Shown here piece by piece: positions 60,637 to 64,000 of a stretch of 64,000 nucleotides of DNA (position 1 is the first letter of the stretch; each line of letters starts with the position of its first letter). The stretch spans positions 1-64,000 of the forward strand of contig JACPPG010000058.1 of the NCBI GenBank assembly GCA_016191115.1. The letters run 5' to 3'. The translations under genes were made by a program, and so were the position numbers. The notes beneath the pieces were generated by a model. It did not search any database, was not told where the DNA came from, and was given only the letters and a program-made list of their open reading frames with translations. This DNA is from Planctomycetia bacterium. GTDB taxonomy: Bacteria; Planctomycetota; Planctomycetia; Pirellulales; JACPPG01.

Positions 60637-60655
60637 ACGTCCCACAAAAGGCCCA

Positions 60656-60880
60656 CTATTCGCGGCAAAGGACCTCGTACGTGGCGTCCGAGTCGTCGAT
60701 GAGGATCTCGACTTGGGGACCGCCGACCCGCCGCAAATGGGCTTCGATGTTGGCATTCTGCCCGGGTGACAGGGGCATCGACGTCCGCACCAGCAACCAG
60801 TCGCCCGGACGCCGGCCGAGCGGATTCCTCCTTGCTACAACCAGATCGAGAGATAACTCCACGGTTGGGCGCTCCCGCAA
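60656..60880 (-). CDS. Doubtful 74-residue frame, possible gene remnant
   Basis: The frame has no ATG start; it opens after a stop at ~60943 and could begin at TTG 60880. It encodes GDWLLVRTSMPLSPGQNANI and ends IDDSDATYEVLCRE, which reads like a soluble domain tail. It might be the 3' remnant of a gene cut by the repeat insertions, or noise. No family recognised. Confidence 0.25.
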   Translation of the reverse strand: MRERPTVELSLDLVVARRNPLGRRPGDWLLVRTSMPLSPGQNANIEAHLRRVGGPQVEILIDDSDATYEVLCRE

Positions 60881-61002
60881 AGGCGCCCCCGGTTTGATGT
60901 GAATGATCCGCGAGTGGCAAATTCCGTTCCGGCCCTTCGGTGGTTAAGATGGACCGCAATTGTTTGCCACGCAAATCCGATCCTTTCTCATTCCAAAGCC
61001 CG

Positions 61003-61932
61003 ATGGACGCTTCCATGAGACACTCTGAATTGCGGCGCGGTTGCGGCCAGCATGGTCGCTTTCGAGTCGGTGCGACGATTCCGTTGCTTGCCACGGTCGC
61101 CGTTCTGTCGATGGCGATCGTCGCCACCGTCGCCCAGGCCGCCGAGCCGGCCAAAAAGATCGTCCTCGTGGCGGGCACTCCCAGCCACGGCTCCGGCGAG
61201 CATGAGTTCAACGCCGGCGTGCTCTTGTTGAAGTCCTGCCTTGACCGAGTGCCAGACGTGAAGTGCGAGGCGTACCACGGCGGCTGGCCAAAGGACGCCG
61301 ACGCGCTCGCCACCGCCGACTCCATCCTTCTCTATATGGACGGCGGCGGAGGCCATCCGCTCTTGAAAGCCGATCACCTCGCGCGGATGCGGGCCCTCAT
61401 GGACCGCGGCGTGGGCCTGGTGTGCGTCCACTATGCCGTGGAAATCCCCAAGGAGCGTGGCGGACCCGAACTCACGGATTGGATCGGTGGCTATTACGAG
61501 ACGGGGTATTCAATCAATCCGCACTGGGTGGCGCAGTTCAAGGCCCTGCCCGATCACCCGATCGCCCGCGGCGTGAAGCCGTTCTCGATCCGCGACGAAT
61601 GGTATTTCAACATTCGCTTCCGGCCGGAGCTTGCGGGCGTCGTGCCGATCCTGAAGGCGACGCCGCCCGACGACGTCCGCCGCACGCCGGCCGCGGCCGA
61701 GCATCCGGGGCGCGAGGAGATCGTCGCTTGGGCCGTCGAGCGGCCGGATGGCGGGCGCGGCTTCGGCTTCACCGGCGGCCATTTCCACGCCAACTGGGGT
61801 GACGACTACTTTCGCAAGATCGTGCTCAATGCGCTGGTGTGGGCAGCGCATGGCGAAGTGCCGCCTGAAGGCGTCGCCTCCCGCGTCGAGCCCGCCGCGC
61901 TGAAGCAAAACCTCGACCCGAAAGGGAAATGA
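61003..61932 (+). CDS. Secreted ThuA-domain protein
   Basis: About 309 residues from ATG 61003 (61015 also possible). A signal segment (IPLLATVAVLSMAIVATVAQ) leads into a ThuA-like glutamine-amidotransferase fold: KIVLVAGTPSHGSGEHEFNA, LLYMDGGGGHPLL, GVGLVCVHYAVEIP, GGYYETGYSINP, GFGFTGGHFHANWG. ThuA proteins are common in planctomycetes, often beside sugar-oxidising proteins as here, and probably act on trehalose or other sugars. The Cys in GLVCVHYA is at the nucleophile position of the fold. Confidence 0.85.
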   Translation: MDASMRHSELRRGCGQHGRFRVGATIPLLATVAVLSMAIVATVAQAAEPAKKIVLVAGTPSHGSGEHEFNAGVLLLKSCLDRVPDVKCEAYHGGWPKDADALATADSILLYMDGGGGHPLLKADHLARMRALMDRGVGLVCVHYAVEIPKERGGPELTDWIGGYYETGYSINPHWVAQFKALPDHPIARGVKPFSIRDEWYFNIRFRPELAGVVPILKATPPDDVRRTPAAAEHPGREEIVAWAVERPDGGRGFGFTGGHFHANWGDDYFRKIVLNALVWAAHGEVPPEGVASRVEPAALKQNLDPKGK

Positions 61933-61953
61933 CGAGTGCTGATGAATAGTGCC

Positions 61954-62742
61954 TTACACCGCTGCTTCACGCAGCTCGCCGCACTCGCGCCAGTCCGAGG
62001 GCAGGAAATCGCGGACGTATTCCAGCAGGCCCAGGTCCGTTAGCTCTTCCTCGACGGCCGCGGGCGAAGCGTCCTTAAGGCCGTGCGAGATTTCCTCGAC
62101 CAACAGTTGCGCGAAGCGCAGCCGGGCGCGCCGCAATTGCTGCCGCGTGGCCGGCGGAGCGAACTTTTTGCCGGTTGCCGTCGACAGCCGCGCGGCCAAC
62201 TGGTCGGAGTCGTCGTCCGGATAGTCGGCGCGCAGCCGCAGCACCGTGTGTGCCACGCAGCCGACATGACCCTGCTCGTAGCTCGCCAGCGCCCGCCACA
62301 CCATGTCCAACACCGATTTCTGCCACGTAGCCTGCCAGGCGGCATCGGCCTCTGCATCGCTCCCCTCGTCGGCCACTGTTGCGACGTCCAGGTTGACCCC
62401 GGTGCGCCGCTGCTGACGGTCCCAGAACGTGCGGACCATGTTGCGGATCGCGACCTTTAGCAGGTCACGAAAGCGGCCGCGCTGCGGGTCGGCGCCCCCG
62501 AAGTCGCCCCGCAGAATGCGGACCAGAACGTCCTGGGCCACTTCGTCGGCGTCTTGCTGATTGCGCACGAGCGCCCCGACGTATCGGCGGATGGCGCCGC
62601 TGTAACGCAAGGCAAGCGCCTGCCGGGCCGGACCCGAATCGGCAAACGATGTGGCCTGCGCCAGCCGCAGCAGGCTCCACTGGGTATTGATTTCGTCCAG
62701 CCGCGTATCGGCCGCAGTGGGGGACGTGTCGTTAGGCGTCAT
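61954..62742 (-). CDS. Sigma-70 family (ECF-like) sigma factor with long C-terminal part
   Basis: 262 residues. Region 2 is RYSGAIRRYVGALVRNQQDA, DEVAQDVLVRILRGDFGGAD and RFRDLLKVAIRNMVRTFWDR. Region 4 is replaced by a longer helical segment (SYEQGHVGCVAHTVLRLRAD, RQQLRRARLRFAQLLVEEIS) that may still bind -35 DNA. This form is typical of planctomycete sigma factors linked to kinase/WD40 genes. No anti-sigma neighbour is present. Targets unknown. Confidence 0.8.
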   Translation of the reverse strand: MTPNDTSPTAADTRLDEINTQWSLLRLAQATSFADSGPARQALALRYSGAIRRYVGALVRNQQDADEVAQDVLVRILRGDFGGADPQRGRFRDLLKVAIRNMVRTFWDRQQRRTGVNLDVATVADEGSDAEADAAWQATWQKSVLDMVWRALASYEQGHVGCVAHTVLRLRADYPDDDSDQLAARLSTATGKKFAPPATRQQLRRARLRFAQLLVEEISHGLKDASPAAVEEELTDLGLLEYVRDFLPSDWRECGELREAAV

Positions 62743-63157
62743 GACCGGGAACCTCGGGAAGAGCGGGCCTCAATTCTAAGTCTTTTCCGGGGCAATCGAG
62801 AACGAATTCGTAACGGGTCGAAACCCCGCATCTCCCTGTCTCCCGGAGCATTCAGCGAGCCGCCGGGATTATCCCGGCGGTCTTCCTGCCGCGTGCGGTC
62901 TTCCTGCCGTGCGAGCCGACCGCCTTGCCGAGGACCGCCGGGATAAACCCGGCGGCTCGCTAGGAAAACGGCTCCCCCGGCCGTCCTAACCCCTAGTCCC
63001 CTCCTAGTCCCCAACCCCTAACCCTACGCTGTCACAACCGCCCCGGCCGGCTGTATGGGCAGGTGACAAGACAAGCGGCCGGGACGACTTGCCAGGCACA
63101 GCGCCTCGCATCCAGTCTGCCGCAGCACGTCACACCCAAGACAAGGGGGAATCGACG
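62743..63157. other. Intergenic region with double-palindrome inverted repeat and C-rich tract
   Basis: 415 bases. It holds a 32-bp inverted repeat (62854-62885 and 62930-62961) and a CCCCTAACC-like tract (62984-63025), then the leader of the last gene with AAGGGGGAA before its ATG. Confidence 0.45.
62854..62961. repeat. Inverted repeat whose arms are themselves palindromic
   Basis: Arm 1 reads AGCGAGCCGCCGGGATTATC then CCGGCGGTC. Arm 2 (inverse) differs at two positions in 32. Inside each arm CCGCCGGG pairs with CCCGGCGG. A 44-base spacer separates the arms. It resembles a REP doublet (BIME). Confidence 0.65.
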
Positions 63158-64000
63158 ATGAAAGCGACGACGAACTACTGGCGACGACTGGCCGCGACGG
63201 CCCGCACCATGGCCTTGGGCAGCCTTGCCCGGCGGGCCCTACTGCTGGGCGCGTTTAGCCTCCTCTATCCGGCCATCACTGCGGCGGCCGATCAGGTCCC
63301 GGCCATCAAGCTCAAGGAGACCGTCGATATCGACGCGCAAGGGAACGGCAAGTTCAACGCCGAGATGAAGCTGCCGGTCGGCAAGTACACCTACCTGAAG
63401 GCCAACACGCCCAACATGGCCCTACTCCTGCGGCAGATGCCCTTCACGCAGCAATGGCTGCCGTTGGACAAGCTGTCGGGCCAATTCGACGACACCACGA
63501 GCAGCGTCCGCATCGAGGGGACGGTCGTGGCCCTGGCCCGCATGACGCGCGGCGGCCGCTGGGAGGCCCCCATCACCGACGGCGCTCAGCTCGAGCTGAT
63601 CACGTCGCACGACAACTTCGTCGTCCTGGGCGCCAGCATCAAGGCCCCCATGGGCACCGCCAACCTGACGCTGCACGCCGTGCTGCCCCCGGGCGCCAAG
63701 AATGTCGAACTTCTGAACAATCCGCCCCGCCTGTCGTATCGCCTGCCGGCCGGCGACGTGGCGTCGGGCAGCAACGCGGCGGTCGACTTCACGTTCGAGG
63801 CCAAGGAGCAGGTCATGACCTGCCTGGCCAAGTCGTACGGCAACCCCAAGTTCTCTCACCTGTGGGCCGCCCGCTGCCAACTGAAGAACGTCGGCGATCA
63901 GACCGTGAAGAATTACCGCGTACGGTTCCGCATCGACGGCTTTACGCAAGGCTGGAGCCCGTGGCAGTCCTCGGAGCAGGTCGTGCCGAACCAGACCGTG
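63158..64000 (+). CDS. Secreted protein, unknown, truncated by the right window edge
   Basis: The frame is open for 281 codons to the window end. A long signal region (LARRALLLGAFSLLYPAITA) precedes PAIKLKETVDIDAQGNGKFN and MKLPVGKYTYLKANTPNMAL, then a beta-rich stretch (FVVLGASIKAPMGTANLTLH) and CQLKNVGDQTVKNYRVRFRI with an Ig-like or transglutaminase-linker look. AAGGGGGAA precedes the ATG by 6 bases. No family could be named from the visible part. Confidence 0.8.
   Translation, partial: MKATTNYWRRLAATARTMALGSLARRALLLGAFSLLYPAITAAADQVPAIKLKETVDIDAQGNGKFNAEMKLPVGKYTYLKANTPNMALLLRQMPFTQQWLPLDKLSGQFDDTTSSVRIEGTVVALARMTRGGRWEAPITDGAQLELITSHDNFVVLGASIKAPMGTANLTLHAVLPPGAKNVELLNNPPRLSYRLPAGDVASGSNAAVDFTFEAKEQVMTCLAKSYGNPKFSHLWAARCQLKNVGDQTVKNYRVRFRIDGFTQGWSPWQSSEQVVPNQTV

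Larger units (their letters stand above)
60337..60645. repeat. Three 9-bp direct repeats ACGTCCCAC bracketing two elements
   Basis: Exact copies at 60337-60345, 60504-60512 and 60637-60645 flank the 157-bp element and the 124-bp element in turn. This is what two insertions at the same site would leave if each duplicated 9 bp, or it could be a shared spacer of a repeat cluster. Confidence 0.7.
60226..61002. other. Intergenic repeat cluster
   Basis: The region between the dehydrogenase start and the ThuA gene holds the two MITE-like elements, three 9-bp direct repeats and one doubtful frame (60656-60880). The promoter of paralog B lies in its left 100 bases. Confidence 0.5.

Overview
The window is about 64 kb of GC-rich DNA from a planctomycete, probably Pirellulales-like. 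The markers are an LEPR-XLL-type N-terminus (FEPLENRCLLAA), dockerin-type Asp-rich repeats joined to PEP-CTERM tails, a large exosortase/exopolysaccharide cluster, several unpartnered sigma factors, and short palindromic repeats typical of planctomycete intergenic DNA. Placement below phylum is inference.

Left edge (1-3407, minus): most of a very large secreted adhesin-like protein, which continues past the window. It has three DUF4082 + bacterial Ig-like modules followed by tandem-95 (cadherin-like) repeats. A noncoding, hairpin-rich stretch follows to 4642.

Core (4643-34775, minus): a collinear block of 24 genes for making, modifying, exporting and sorting a surface polysaccharide and proteins. 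In transcription order: sigma factor, exosortase, Wzc-like tyrosine autokinase, 1455-residue TPR protein, EpsI, sugar-phosphate transferase, XrtA-type polysaccharide deacetylase, GT2, a beta-propeller/dockerin protein, an EEP-family enzyme, GT2, C-methyltransferase, an internally duplicated Cys-rich protein, RmlC-type epimerase, DUF4910 peptidase, SDR, RfbF-type cytidylyltransferase, acyltransferase 3, PIG-L deacetylase, NAD epimerase, Wzm and Wzt exporter subunits, MBOAT O-acyltransferase, and its SGNH partner. Many junctions are ATGA/TAATG overlaps, suggesting translational coupling.

Regulatory/PEP-CTERM section (34776-40123): a specialised NusG paralog (RfaH/LoaP-like) faces away from the block, behind a sigma-54-like promoter. 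Next come two PEP-CTERM proteins (candidate exosortase substrates), a degenerate sigma-54-activator AAA+ fragment and an ECF sigma factor, then tRNA-Arg(ACG).

Right part (40533-64000): mostly housekeeping and scattered genes: a coupled membrane protein + intramembrane protease pair, uvrA, a SirB1-family protein, murD, a small membrane protein + cupin pair, ligA, a secreted peroxiredoxin, a receiver-like protein whose C-terminus is supplied by a repeat element, larC, a fatty-acid desaturase, two tandem paralogous sugar dehydrogenases with dockerin and PEP-CTERM ends, a ThuA-domain protein, a third sigma factor, and a secreted protein running off the right edge.

Two families of MITE/REP-like elements are present. 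One is a ~157-bp element with two ~94% identical copies about 8 kb apart in opposite orientation; the other is a 124-bp element with 23-bp perfect inverted ends. At 60.3-60.6 kb both are interleaved with three copies of a 9-bp direct repeat.
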